Assembly (NCBI GenBank): GCA_964409985.1
Contig: CAYPEZ010000016.1
Coordinates: 1-19,340 of the forward strand
DNA: 19,340 nt
Direction: 5' to 3'
Source: CAYPEZ01 sp964409985
GTDB lineage: Bacteria > Patescibacteriota > Minisyncoccia > Phycocordibacterales > UBA6899
Made by a program: the position numbers and the translations under genes. Numbering within the stretch: the stretch's first letter is position 1; each line of letters begins with the position of its first letter. Under the pieces are notes generated by a model that ran no database searches, had not been told where the DNA came from, and was given only the letters and a program-made list of their open reading frames with translations. Shown here in pieces: positions 1 to 7,868 of this stretch.

Positions 1-384
1 ATCGTGGCGATCTTCGGCTTCTCGACGCTTGTACTTATCGGAAATTATATTATTTCCGCTCTTGCTAATGACTTTCAGGTCTCGCTTGAGCATGGTGGCC
101 CAAGAGCCATTGCGACGACGATCTGGTGGGCGGCTGTCGCAATCTACATGCTTCTCGTGGGAATTATGCGCGGAAAGAAGTATCACGCAGAGAAACTCCT
201 TGGTCTGCTACTCCTTGGCATCACAGTCGGGAAAGTAATCCTTTATGATATCGCAACCATGGATATGCAGAACAAGATCATCGTACTTATGATCGTCGGT
301 GGCGCAATCCTTCTGTTCTCTTACTTTGTCCGGTCAAAGAATCTCCTAAAAAATGAGGAATCAACAGGCACTTTGCCTCAATAA
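1..384 (+). CDS. C-terminal part of a DUF2339-like multi-pass membrane protein (5' end outside window)
   Basis: The reading frame is open from the first base, so this is probably the tail of a longer gene cut by the window edge. About 127 residues remain. They contain four or so hydrophobic helices, with the segment GKVILYDIATMDMQNKI followed by a last helix ending in a polar tail. DUF2339 proteins are long membrane proteins of unknown function, usually with 10 or more helices, and they end in this way: a K-V-x-L-Y-D turn, then a final helix beginning after a short polar loop. I infer membership from that ending only. A GTG at base 4 could formally start the frame, but an isolated 126-residue product would lack most of the family. 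The next gene lies 30 bases downstream on the same strand. Confidence 0.6.
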   Translation: MVAIFGFSTLVLIGNYIISALANDFQVSLEHGGPRAIATTIWWAAVAIYMLLVGIMRGKKYHAEKLLGLLLLGITVGKVILYDIATMDMQNKIIVLMIVGGAILLFSYFVRSKNLLKNEESTGTLPQ

Positions 385-388
385 TTTT

Positions 389-418
389 AAGGATACTTCT
401 ATGAACATCCGGGTATGA
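389..418 (+). promoter_or_regulatory. Shine-Dalgarno plus 5-codon leader ORF overlapping the next gene's start
   Basis: AAGGA at 389-393 sits seven bases before an ATG at 401. That ATG opens a five-residue frame (MNIRV) whose TGA at 416-418 overlaps the ATG at 415 of the following gene. The only good ribosome-binding site here is therefore spaced for the mini-ORF, not for the real gene, whose frame has no earlier usable start because of a TAA at 388. Translational coupling by re-initiation is an inference; the motif could also simply be a distant site for the real gene. Confidence 0.35.
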
Positions 419-1263
419 TGCAATTCCGTAAGATATTGCGATGGTTTGGAAGAGGCATTGCCCTCCTTGCGGTTGTTGTTGTCTGTGTCGCTACGATCAT
501 TCTCCTGGTCCGTACTCCGAGCCATGACCGAGATTGGGAGGTTGGACAAGAAAAACTTCCGCGCATCGTCTTTGACAAGGATGCATTCACCATCGAGAAC
601 CTGCGTGACTTTACTTGGACTGGACCGTTTGAAGCAAAGCAAAACTACATCACGGACGCATACAAAGTTAGTGACATTCAAGGTGTCGATGTCGTCATTT
701 CCCACTTTGCGGAATTTGAAGGCCTCGCGCACATATTCCTGAGTTTCGCATTCGTAGACGGAAGGCATGTCAGCATTTCTGTAGAGTCTCGCCGAGAAAA
801 GGGAGAGAAATTCTCACCGTTCTGGGGGCTCTTAGACCAATACGAGATGATCTACGTCGTTGCGACCGACAGGGACATCATCGGACTACGTACCGGACAC
901 AGAAACGAGCGTGTCTATATCTATCCGACCAAAGCTTCAAAAGAGAAAGCGCAGGAGCTGTTTAAACGTCTCGCCGCAAACATTAATGCTATCCATGCGG
1001 AGCCGGTCATGTACAACACGCTCATGCATAATTGCACCAATGAGGTGTCTCGTGAGGTGGAGGCGATGAGCACAATAGACTTTCCGATCACATACAAGAC
1101 AATTCTGCCAGGATTCTTTGATGAGGTGCTGTATAGCGTCGGTGTGATCGATACGTCCGAGCCTTTTGAAGAGCTCCGTCGCGCTAGCCTCGTCAATAAT
1201 GCCCTTGTCGATGAAGAAGACGAGGATTTCGCTGTACATGTTCGGCAGATGGTAGGAAAATAG
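415..1263 (+). CDS. DUF4105 / Lnb N-terminal domain protein, membrane-anchored
   Basis: This 282-residue protein has one N-terminal membrane segment (about residues 11-33) followed by an extracytoplasmic domain. The domain carries features I know from the DUF4105 (Lnb N-terminal periplasmic) family: an N-L-R-D-F-T-W stretch at 62-68, a histidine at 106 in GLAHIFLSFAF, the S-x-E-x-R-R core at 122-127, a Y-E-x-x-Y-V-V segment at 143-149, and the hallmark N-C-T at 206-208 preceded by YNTLMH. The role of the family is not firmly established; the conserved Cys and His suggest a thiol hydrolase-like active site, which is inference. The start is fixed to 415 or 418 (ATGATG) by an in-frame TAA at 388. 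It lies 30 bases after the DUF2339-like gene and 5 bases before the next gene, so co-transcription is likely. Confidence 0.75.
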   Translation: MMQFRKILRWFGRGIALLAVVVVCVATIILLVRTPSHDRDWEVGQEKLPRIVFDKDAFTIENLRDFTWTGPFEAKQNYITDAYKVSDIQGVDVVISHFAEFEGLAHIFLSFAFVDGRHVSISVESRREKGEKFSPFWGLLDQYEMIYVVATDRDIIGLRTGHRNERVYIYPTKASKEKAQELFKRLAANINAIHAEPVMYNTLMHNCTNEVSREVEAMSTIDFPITYKTILPGFFDEVLYSVGVIDTSEPFEELRRASLVNNALVDEEDEDFAVHVRQMVGK

Positions 1264-1268
1264 ACACT

Positions 1269-1688
1269 ATGACGACAATCAGTCCCTGGATCAATTTCAA
1301 TGGGAATGCGCAGGAGGCGTTTACTTTTTATAAGTCAGTTTTTGGCGGAGAATTTGCTGGCATTACGCATTTTAAAGATATTGCAACTCCGGAGTTTCCT
1401 GTCGCTGATGCTGATGCGGATAAGCTCATGCGTATCGTTCTTCCTATCGGCTCTGGCTCGCTCATAGGAAATGATGTTCCAGCATTCATGGGGAAGGTCA
1501 GCGAAAACGAAAACCGCAGCAAGATCCATGTCGCAGTCGAAAGCAAAGCAGAGGCGATGCGCATATTCAACGGTCTATCAGCTGGAGGGCAAGTAGAGGT
1601 CCCCATCGACGATGCGGGAGAAAACACTTTTGCAATGTTTAGAGACAAATACGGCATCGAGTGGGTCATCGAATCAATGAGGGCATGA
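1269..1688 (+). CDS. PhnB-like VOC (glyoxalase superfamily) protein
   Basis: The 139-residue product begins ISPWINFNGNAQEAFTFYKS followed by VFGGE, the characteristic opening of the PhnB-like or '3-demethylubiquinone-9 3-methyltransferase domain' branch of the vicinal oxygen chelate superfamily. It ends in the matching strand DKYGIEWVIE. Length is normal for a single-module member with two beta-alpha-beta-beta-beta units. The real substrate of these proteins is generally unknown, and the methyltransferase name in databases is historical and should not be taken as function. AGGAAAA lies about 10 bases before the ATG. The last four bases, ATGA, are shared with the start of the next gene, so the two are translationally coupled. 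Confidence 0.85.
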   Translation: MTTISPWINFNGNAQEAFTFYKSVFGGEFAGITHFKDIATPEFPVADADADKLMRIVLPIGSGSLIGNDVPAFMGKVSENENRSKIHVAVESKAEAMRIFNGLSAGGQVEVPIDDAGENTFAMFRDKYGIEWVIESMRA

Positions 1689-2134
1689 AAGAGATTACAC
1701 TTCGCAAACAATGGGTCATACACGCACCTGTGGATGAGGTGGTTAGAATCATGACCGACTTTGAGAACTTGCCTAAGCATTTCCCCAAGGTCGCAGAGTC
1801 AGTGACCATACAAGAGCGTGATGGAAACCACCTTGCAATCCTCGCAACCGTACGCTCATTTGGAAGAACCTTCCAAGTGAAGATGCGTACAGAAATCCTG
1901 CCGGGGAGAGGATTCATTTCAGACAATGATAGTTTTGAATTTGGCACCTCTGGGCACGAGGAGTTGTTGCTCTCACCGCATCAGGACGGGACGCTTATCG
2001 ACTATACGTATCAGGTGACCATCCATAAGGCGTGGCTTCGGATCGTCGCAACACCGCTGATCAAGTGGTATTCGATGAAGTATTGGGAAAAGGCGGTGAT
2101 CAATGAACTCAAGAAGATGCTTGAGAAAAGATAG
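1685..2134 (+). CDS. SRPBCC (START-like / polyketide cyclase-type) protein
   Basis: A 149-residue protein with the SRPBCC helix-grip pattern: an opening strand WVIHAPVDEVVRIMTDFENL with the P-x-x-x-V-x-x-x-x-x-D-F-x-x-x-P signature of coenzyme Q-binding/polyketide-cyclase-like members, central antiparallel strands, and a long C-terminal amphipathic helix (WEKAVINELKKMLEKR). Such proteins bind hydrophobic ligands in a cavity; no ligand can be read from the sequence. I choose the ATG at 1685 because it forms an ATGA overlap with the stop of the VOC gene and is preceded by GAGGG. An upstream in-frame ATG at 1661 would add eight residues and a 28-base overlap and is less likely. Confidence 0.8.
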   Translation: MKEITLRKQWVIHAPVDEVVRIMTDFENLPKHFPKVAESVTIQERDGNHLAILATVRSFGRTFQVKMRTEILPGRGFISDNDSFEFGTSGHEELLLSPHQDGTLIDYTYQVTIHKAWLRIVATPLIKWYSMKYWEKAVINELKKMLEKR

Positions 2135-2169
2135 CGGGGCATCGATATATTACACATCATCAGAGCTTT

Positions 2170-2604
2170 ATGGCAGAACCAAAGACAAAAGTGAATACAG
2201 CGAGTGTTGAGAAGTTTTTGCAGTCAGTCAAAGACCCACAGAAGCGTGCGGATGTGATTGAGATCGCCAAAATCATGGAAAAGGTCACCAAGGAGAAGCC
2301 CGAGATGTGGGGCCCCTCGATTGTCGGCTTTGGTCGAAGAATGGTCACGTACGCCAATGGAAAACAAGCAGAGTGGATGACCATCGGATTTTCTCCACGT
2401 GCTCAGAACATTGCACTCTATGGGCTCAAGAACTTTGATATGACAGACGGAAAGCTCGTCACAAAGAAAGGGCAGAATGATCATCTGCTCAAGCTAGGGA
2501 AGTACAAAGAAGGGGGAGGATGTCTCTACATCAACAAAATCTCTGATATCGATACAAAAGAACTCGAAAAAATCATCAAACTCGCAGTAAAGAAACACTC
2601 ATAA
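2170..2604 (+). CDS. DUF1801 domain protein
   Basis: 144 residues with the DUF1801 (YdhG-like) layout: an N-terminal helix with VEKFLQSVKDPQKRADV, the conserved P-E-M-W-G-P-S-I-V-G-F-G block in the middle, a strand IGFSPRAQNIALYG, and a C-terminal L-x-K-L-G-K-x-K-x-G-G-G-C-L-Y-I-N-K segment. Fold and sequence are well conserved across bacteria, but the biochemical role is unknown. It lies 35 bases after the SRPBCC gene on the same strand. No convincing Shine-Dalgarno precedes the ATG. Confidence 0.85.
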   Translation: MAEPKTKVNTASVEKFLQSVKDPQKRADVIEIAKIMEKVTKEKPEMWGPSIVGFGRRMVTYANGKQAEWMTIGFSPRAQNIALYGLKNFDMTDGKLVTKKGQNDHLLKLGKYKEGGGCLYINKISDIDTKELEKIIKLAVKKHS

Positions 2605-2618
2605 CATTTACTCTCAGT

Positions 2619-3191
2619 ATGCTTAGAAAATATCTCATTCTTCCCGCACTCGTCATCCTTATTGGTATATTGGCCATTGTGATGTTCATGAAAAAGGAAC
2701 AATCTCCTCAGTCAGGAAACGCGGTGCTTTCTCCCGTTGCGACTGTCCCTTCTATTGGCGGAGAGGTGATCGATGATGCATGCGCAGTCTTTTCGCCAGA
2801 AACACTTTCGCAGGCGCTTCATGTTGGGGATGTCACACTCTCTAGCACACGATTTCCTCTCCAATCAAATCCTGATGGGGGACCCCTCCGTCAATGTGAA
2901 TGGGAAGCAAATGATTATGTCATCAGGCTCACGACATACAGCTTTGCGACACCTGATGCTGCGGTCGAGCAATACAATCGCTTCAAAAAGGTTCCTATCG
3001 AGAATATTCCCATCCCCACGACGTCATTTCAAGGACATCTCTATCACGTCTCTGCGACAAACAATCATCAGTCTGGCATTCGCTGGCAAAAAGGGCAGAT
3101 CACATATGATCTCTTCTTGACCAAGTCGACCGGTTTTGACCGCACAACCATAGATGATCTTTTGAAGACTCTTGTCTCTGAACGATTCTGA
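2619..3191 (+). CDS. Unrecognised membrane-anchored extracytoplasmic protein
   Basis: A 190-residue product with a short basic N-terminus and one hydrophobic segment at about residues 6-24, then a soluble domain outside the membrane. There is no lipobox cysteine. The domain opens with DDACAVFSPETLSQAL and later has RQCEWE. A D-A-C near the start, an S/T-P-E-x-L helix and a C-x-W motif are the pattern of DUF3558-type secreted proteins, and the two cysteines may pair. I make that link from pattern only. Function unknown. It starts 14 bases after the DUF1801 stop with no clear ribosome-binding site. Confidence 0.6.
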   Translation: MLRKYLILPALVILIGILAIVMFMKKEQSPQSGNAVLSPVATVPSIGGEVIDDACAVFSPETLSQALHVGDVTLSSTRFPLQSNPDGGPLRQCEWEANDYVIRLTTYSFATPDAAVEQYNRFKKVPIENIPIPTTSFQGHLYHVSATNNHQSGIRWQKGQITYDLFLTKSTGFDRTTIDDLLKTLVSERF

Positions 3192-3275
3192 TCACAAGAA
3201 ATTGAGACCCACTATGAACGTGAGTTCGCGTATATGTTACTCGTGTACACACTCTTGTTGTGTGCGAGAATATCT

Positions 3276-3905
3276 ATGATGCGAGAAAAGTTCAAACTCT
3301 GGAGGGGCAAATTCTTCACAGTTCATACTTGGGTTGGGCTCCTTGTGCTATTCCTTGCTAGCGTGTTCGACCTCTTCGTCGGACGGTATGTCGATTCCCA
3401 AGTTTATGGCCAATCACTACATGATACCATCCTAGATGTTCTTCCTGTACTTCATCTCTCATTTTTTTCAACTACAGTGTTTCTGGTAGTGATGCTGGTC
3501 TATTTTTTGTACCCGACTATCTATAGACCTGAGAAAGCAGGCTGGGTCTTCCTTCATACAGGCCTCCTCATTCTCATCCGCAACATAACGATTGCCCTGA
3601 CACACATGCCGCTTCCTGATGGGGCACTTCCACTCGTGACGCCGCTACCATTTATGGGCCTCGCATTTTCGCACGATCTCCTTTTTTCAGGTCATGTCGC
3701 CATGCCGTTTCTTGGATACCTCTTATATCGTGGTGAGAAGCTCGGTACGTTCTTTCTGTATACGGCATTTGTCATGGGAGCTGTTGTACTCTTCATGCAC
3801 ATGCACTATTCGATAGATGTATGGAGTGCATTCTTCTTCACCTATGGCAGTTTTCGTATTGGGGAACGCCTCTTTCATCATTTTAAGGTCTCGAGTGTGG
3901 TCTAA
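3276..3905 (+). CDS. PAP2_C / sphingomyelin-synthase-like membrane phosphatase or phosphotransferase
   Basis: About 209 residues with five or six membrane helices. Three blocks match the sphingomyelin synthase / PAP2 C-terminal family: R-N-I-T-x-x-x-T-x-x-P-x-P at 102-114, HDLLFSGH ending in His140, and HYSIDV with His177 and Asp181. In the family the His-His-Asp set is the catalytic triad for transfer or hydrolysis of lipid phosphate head groups. The active site would face the outside. An in-frame ATG at 3234 would add 14 hydrophobic residues. I prefer the ATGATG at 3276 because the family begins with a short basic stretch and then a helix, as MMREKFKLWRGKFF does here, but no strong ribosome-binding site decides it. 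It precedes the glycan operon, so a role in polyprenyl-phosphate or lipid head-group turnover is plausible. Confidence 0.7.
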   Translation: MMREKFKLWRGKFFTVHTWVGLLVLFLASVFDLFVGRYVDSQVYGQSLHDTILDVLPVLHLSFFSTTVFLVVMLVYFLYPTIYRPEKAGWVFLHTGLLILIRNITIALTHMPLPDGALPLVTPLPFMGLAFSHDLLFSGHVAMPFLGYLLYRGEKLGTFFLYTAFVMGAVVLFMHMHYSIDVWSAFFFTYGSFRIGERLFHHFKVSSVV

Positions 3906-3977
3906 TGTAAAAAACACAATTATCCACGGTAACTCATGGGGCTTTGGCGGGTATACTATATCGGAGCTTACACGAAT

Positions 3978-4949
3978 ATGCTGGAGCACTCCGAAAGAGA
4001 CATTGATATCTCAGTGGTTATCCCCGTTCATAACGAGGCTGGGAATATCACGTCTCTGGATAAAGAACTCCACGCTGTATTAAAAAGACTTGGCCGCCCG
4101 TATGAGGTGATCTACATCAATGATGTGAGTACTGACGAGACACTTCTGGAACTCAAGGCTCTCACAGGAGCGACTATTTTGGACCTCAATCGCAACTATG
4201 GTCAGGCAACGGCATTTGATGCCGGTTTTAGAGCTGCACGGGGCTCTATCGTCATTTCGATGGACGGAGATGGCCAGAACGACCCCGCTGATATCCCACG
4301 CCTCATTCACGCTCTTGAAAAAAAGGATCTCGATGTCGTTGCAGGCTGGAGAAAAGTCCGTAGCGACAAAAAGGGGATTCGCATTCTTACACGCATTGGC
4401 CGTGCGCTTAGGCGGCTCTTTATTAGTGACATTGTGCACGACACTGGGTGCTCACTACGTGCATATCGCACTGAAGCAGTGAAGTCGCTTGATATTGGAG
4501 GGGAGATGCATAGATACATCCTTGCGCTTCTCAGATGGAAGGGATTTCGCATTGGAGAGATCGTGGTCAATGATCGCATGCGTGTGCATGGAAAGAGTAA
4601 ATACAACTATACCAAGGCAGCAAGGGGATTTATTGATCTTGTGTATATCTGGTTCATTCACAAGTATTCCCAGCGCCCACTCCACCTTTTCGGCTACCTG
4701 AGCCTCATGTTTCTTACACTCGGCATTCTCGCTGGAGGATGGACTCTCTTTGGAAAGATCTGGATGCACACGAGCCTCAACCGCAATGGTTGGACACTTG
4801 TGACATTCTTCTTCATGCTTTCTTCGATCATCCTCTTTAGCTTCGGTATCGTTACTGATCTCCTCATGAAAATTGTCTTTAATTCTTCAAATACCGAAAA
4901 GCGCTACTACATCCGTCATGTGTGGAAAGACGGCAAAAAAATTTCATGA
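3978..4949 (+). CDS. GT2 glycosyltransferase, polyprenyl-phosphate-sugar synthase type
   Basis: 323 residues. An N-terminal GT-A domain has SVVIPVHNE at 12-20, the nucleotide-binding D-V-S-T-D at 49-53 and the metal-binding D-G-D at 96-98 within ISMDGDGQND. The acceptor region includes HDTGCSLRAYR and the R-V-H-G-K-S-K-Y basic block at 202-209. Two membrane helices follow (about 235-258 and 273-297). This is the architecture of dolichol-phosphate-mannose-synthase-like and ArnC/GtrB-like enzymes, which attach a sugar from a nucleotide donor to polyprenyl phosphate at the cytoplasmic face. The sugar is not predictable. I place the start at 3978 (GGAG eleven bases upstream); an in-frame ATG at 3936 has no such site. 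It heads a chain of four further genes, each starting in the preceding stop codon, and would feed the GT39 enzymes. Confidence 0.88.
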   Translation: MLEHSERDIDISVVIPVHNEAGNITSLDKELHAVLKRLGRPYEVIYINDVSTDETLLELKALTGATILDLNRNYGQATAFDAGFRAARGSIVISMDGDGQNDPADIPRLIHALEKKDLDVVAGWRKVRSDKKGIRILTRIGRALRRLFISDIVHDTGCSLRAYRTEAVKSLDIGGEMHRYILALLRWKGFRIGEIVVNDRMRVHGKSKYNYTKAARGFIDLVYIWFIHKYSQRPLHLFGYLSLMFLTLGILAGGWTLFGKIWMHTSLNRNGWTLVTFFFMLSSIILFSFGIVTDLLMKIVFNSSNTEKRYYIRHVWKDGKKIS

Positions 4950-6058
4950 AGCGCATTCTTCTTCTTAATTATGAATTTCCTCCACTTGGTGGAGGTGCGA
5001 GCCCTGTGAGCTATGAACTCGCTGAGTATCTCTCGCAGACGGGCGAACATGATATCGACGTGGTCACGATGCACTACAAAGGACTTCCACGATACGAAGA
5101 GGTCAACCCGCATTTCCGCATCCACCGTGTCCCATGCCTTCGGAGCAAGAAAGAGATCTGCCATCCCTGGGAACAGCTTACATACTTGTGGAGTGGATTC
5201 TGGAAGGCACGTGCGCTCCTGAAAAAAGAAAAGTATGACATCTGCCACGCTCACTTCATCATCCCGACGGGAGTGATCTCCTACATACTCAAGAAACTCT
5301 ATGGCCTCCCGTATGTCATTACTTCGCATGGAAGTGATGTTCCTGGATTCAATACTGACCGATTCATCTTTCTTCATAAGTTCACTAGACCTGCTCTCAA
5401 AGCTATTACGATGCATGCAACGAGTATCGTGGCTCCGTCCCAGTATCTCAAAAACCTAATCACAAAGAATATTTCAAAGAATCTGGAATCAAAGACGATT
5501 GTGATTCCAAATGGAATTGATATTTCTAAGTTCACACCTCAACAAAAAAGACACATCATTTTTTCTTCAGGGAGGTTGCTATCTAGAAAAGGGTTTCAAT
5601 ATCTTGTAGAAGCGGTCTCTGGTGAGGATATGGGGTGGGAGGTGCATATTGCTGGTGACGGACCAATGCGTGATGAGCTAGATGTACTTGCCAGCGCATC
5701 CAAGACCAAGGTCGTCCTCCACGGATGGCTTGATAACAATAACAAAGAATACAAAGACTTACTTGAGCAAGCGGGAATATACGTACTCGCTAGCGAAAAA
5801 GAGAACGCCAGTGTTTCTCTTCTGGAAGCAATGTCAGCTGGGTGTGCGGTGATAACGACAAATGTTTCAGGATGTCCTGAGACGGTAGGAGATTCTGGGA
5901 TTCTTGTTGCGCCCAGAGATGCCTCAGGGATTGCCGTCGCTTTGCGTGATCTTATTTCTGGAGATAAATGGCACAAAAAGGGAAATGAAAGTCGAACAAG
6001 AGCAGTAAATGTGTTTCAATGGGCAAATATAGTTGAAAGAATGAAAATCCTCCTATGA
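4946..6058 (+). CDS. GT4-family glycosyltransferase
   Basis: 370 residues with a GT-B fold. The N-terminal domain opens MKRILLLNYEFPPLGGGASP, the typical glycine-rich donor loop, and contains THGSD-like SHGSDVPG. The C-terminal domain carries IPNGIDISKF, GRLLSRKGFQYLVEA, and the E-x7-E motif (ENASVSLLE) near residues 285-293 that binds the nucleotide-sugar. It adds a sugar to a lipid-linked or other acceptor in the cytoplasm. The ATG overlaps the GT2 stop as ATGA at 4946-4949, which fixes the start; the in-frame ATG at 4922 would overlap by 28 bases. G+C content falls toward the 3' end of the gene, where a low-G+C section begins. Confidence 0.9.
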   Translation: MKRILLLNYEFPPLGGGASPVSYELAEYLSQTGEHDIDVVTMHYKGLPRYEEVNPHFRIHRVPCLRSKKEICHPWEQLTYLWSGFWKARALLKKEKYDICHAHFIIPTGVISYILKKLYGLPYVITSHGSDVPGFNTDRFIFLHKFTRPALKAITMHATSIVAPSQYLKNLITKNISKNLESKTIVIPNGIDISKFTPQQKRHIIFSSGRLLSRKGFQYLVEAVSGEDMGWEVHIAGDGPMRDELDVLASASKTKVVLHGWLDNNNKEYKDLLEQAGIYVLASEKENASVSLLEAMSAGCAVITTNVSGCPETVGDSGILVAPRDASGIAVALRDLISGDKWHKKGNESRTRAVNVFQWANIVERMKILL

Positions 6059-6768
6059 ATTTGAATAAAATAATTAAAGAGAATCTTGAGAGAATGAATC
6101 ATGAACTCCGAGAGGATGATAGATATTGGAAAACTTCGTCGGGAAACATGCTTTTTTATGAAGAGTTTAGAACCCTATTGCCCAAGTATTGCAAAGGGAA
6201 AGTTCTAGACGCGGGGGCAGGACACCTTCTGTATAAAAGCCTACTCTTGAAGCACTCCAATGTGTATGAAAGCATGGATTTTCAAAAGACTGATTCAGAA
6301 CTTACTTACGTCGCCGATATACAAGACATGCCAAGTATTAAAAGTCGGAATTACGATTTTGTTTTTTCCCGAAATGTCTTGGAGCATGTTCCGTATCCAG
6401 AAAAGGCATTTCATGAAATTGCTCGAGTTATGAAGGATGGCGCACACGGCGTCATAACTGTGCCGTTTCTCGGGTATCTGCATAATGAGCCGTACGATTT
6501 TTGGCGATTTACAAAATATTCGCTGGCACGACTGTCGCAAGATGCAGGACTGGAAGTTATTGAGATTAGAGAAACTGGTGGCCTTATTTCATTCTTGTCA
6601 TATATCTTCCAAACAATTTTTCTTGGTCTCACTTACAGAATCCCGCTTTTCGGTAAAGTAGCTTTTTGGATAAATTATGTATTTCAGAAGATTGCCTTAT
6701 TGTTAGATAGATACATCGGCATGAAGAAAATACTTCCACTCGATTACATATTGGTCGTGAAAAAATGA
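6055..6768 (+). CDS. Class I SAM-dependent methyltransferase
   Basis: 237 residues with a Methyltransf_11-type Rossmann core: motif I is VLDAGAG at 50-56, an acidic strand end follows with ESMDF, and the post-motif block is NYDFVFSRNVLEHV, typical of small-molecule methyltransferases. After the core a longer C-terminal part has hydrophobic stretches (SYIFQTIFLGLTYRIPLFG and the following helix), suggesting membrane association rather than a soluble enzyme. In this operon the likely substrate is a sugar on a lipid carrier, for example chain capping or decoration, but this rests on context. The start lies in an ATGA overlap with the GT4 gene. The composition is strongly A+T-rich (18 G+C in the 60 bases from 6061). 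Confidence 0.85.
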   Translation: MNLNKIIKENLERMNHELREDDRYWKTSSGNMLFYEEFRTLLPKYCKGKVLDAGAGHLLYKSLLLKHSNVYESMDFQKTDSELTYVADIQDMPSIKSRNYDFVFSRNVLEHVPYPEKAFHEIARVMKDGAHGVITVPFLGYLHNEPYDFWRFTKYSLARLSQDAGLEVIEIRETGGLISFLSYIFQTIFLGLTYRIPLFGKVAFWINYVFQKIALLLDRYIGMKKILPLDYILVVKK

Positions 6769-7868
6769 ATCCTGATACCCTAAAAAAAACAAAGATCTGC
6801 TTCATCTCACGATCTGCGTACCCACTTTTTAATCCGACAAGTAAAGTAACTTTTGGCGGCGCAGAGGTGGATCTATATCTCATTTCGAAAGAATTAGCTG
6901 CCTTTGGTTACCAATGCTCTTTCATCGTAGGCGATTTTGGGCAACCGAAAAAAGAGTATATACAAGGAGTCCATTTGATGAAGAGCTATCGTATTGAAGA
7001 GTCAAAGCTTATACAGATACTCAAACTCATTTCGAGGCTATTTTCATCGAAGGCAGACATATTCGTGCAAGAGGGAGCAAGTGGCGGAACAGGGATCATC
7101 TCACTGTTTGCAAAAGTATTCGGAAAGAAATTTATATATCGAACAGCCTCTGACATCGACTGCAATGGGTCGTTTATCCGAGAAAATGGTTTTGAAGGGC
7201 AACTATATAAGCTCGGATTGAAACTTGCATCTGCGGTAATAACTCAGAACGAGCAAAATCGGACTCAACTGCTTGAAGGCCTAGGAATCAAAAGTATCGT
7301 GATTCGTAATGGAGCAACAATACCCGACGGCAATGACACTAAGAGAGAATATGTGCTCTGGGTCGGCCGTAGTGAAGAATTGAAGCAACCAGAGTTATTC
7401 ATAGACCTCGCCAAGAAGCTTCCTGCTCATGAGTTCATGATGATTTCTCCGGTGGCGAGACTGAATTCGGTCGATGTTCCTGCCTTGATTGCAAAGATGG
7501 GCTCACCAAAAAACCTCTCATACAAACAAAGCGTCCCCTTTGACGAAATCGATCAGGTATTCGCAAGAGCGATCATTTTCGTGAATACATCGAGATATGA
7601 AGGCTTCCCGAACACATTCGTCCAGGCAGCAAAAAATTCAGTACCTATCTACTCATTGAACGTGAACCCCGATGGATTCATCGACAAATTCGACTGCGGG
7701 CATTTTTCATCCGGCTCCTTTGAGGATCTCTTGCTTGGCATCAAGAACGTTCTTGAAAATACACAGCTACAACAGCATCAAAGGATGAACGCTCATGACT
7801 ATGCTGTCAAACATCATTCGATCTCTGAAATCATAAAGGAATACATACGCGTGATAGAGATATTATGA
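6765..7868 (+). CDS. GT4-family glycosyltransferase with altered E-x7-E motif
   Basis: 367 residues, GT-B layout. N-terminal domain: KICFISRSAYPLFN, then FGGAEVDLYLISKEL, the usual glycine-rich helix start. C-terminal domain: VIRNGATI in place of the common IPNGV, and WVGRSEELKQPELFIDLA. The donor-site motif reads EGFPNTFVQ near residue 279, so the second glutamate of E-x7-E is a glutamine. Other GT4 enzymes tolerate change at this position, so activity is still likely. It begins within the methyltransferase stop (ATGA at 6765-6768) and ends in an ATGA overlap with the flippase gene. The donor and acceptor sugars are not predictable. Confidence 0.85.
   Translation: MNPDTLKKTKICFISRSAYPLFNPTSKVTFGGAEVDLYLISKELAAFGYQCSFIVGDFGQPKKEYIQGVHLMKSYRIEESKLIQILKLISRLFSSKADIFVQEGASGGTGIISLFAKVFGKKFIYRTASDIDCNGSFIRENGFEGQLYKLGLKLASAVITQNEQNRTQLLEGLGIKSIVIRNGATIPDGNDTKREYVLWVGRSEELKQPELFIDLAKKLPAHEFMMISPVARLNSVDVPALIAKMGSPKNLSYKQSVPFDEIDQVFARAIIFVNTSRYEGFPNTFVQAAKNSVPIYSLNVNPDGFIDKFDCGHFSSGSFEDLLLGIKNVLENTQLQQHQRMNAHDYAVKHHSISEIIKEYIRVIEIL

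Noticed and set aside
3214..3279. A 21-codon upstream frame with several cysteines before the PAP2_C gene.
   Set aside because: No strong ribosome-binding site, and any frame in that phase must end in the TGA inside ATGATG; kept only as a comparison for the leader at 401.
3952..3957. TATACT as a -10 element for the GT2 operon.
   Set aside because: No acceptable -35 at 16-18 bases upstream, so it cannot be separated from chance.
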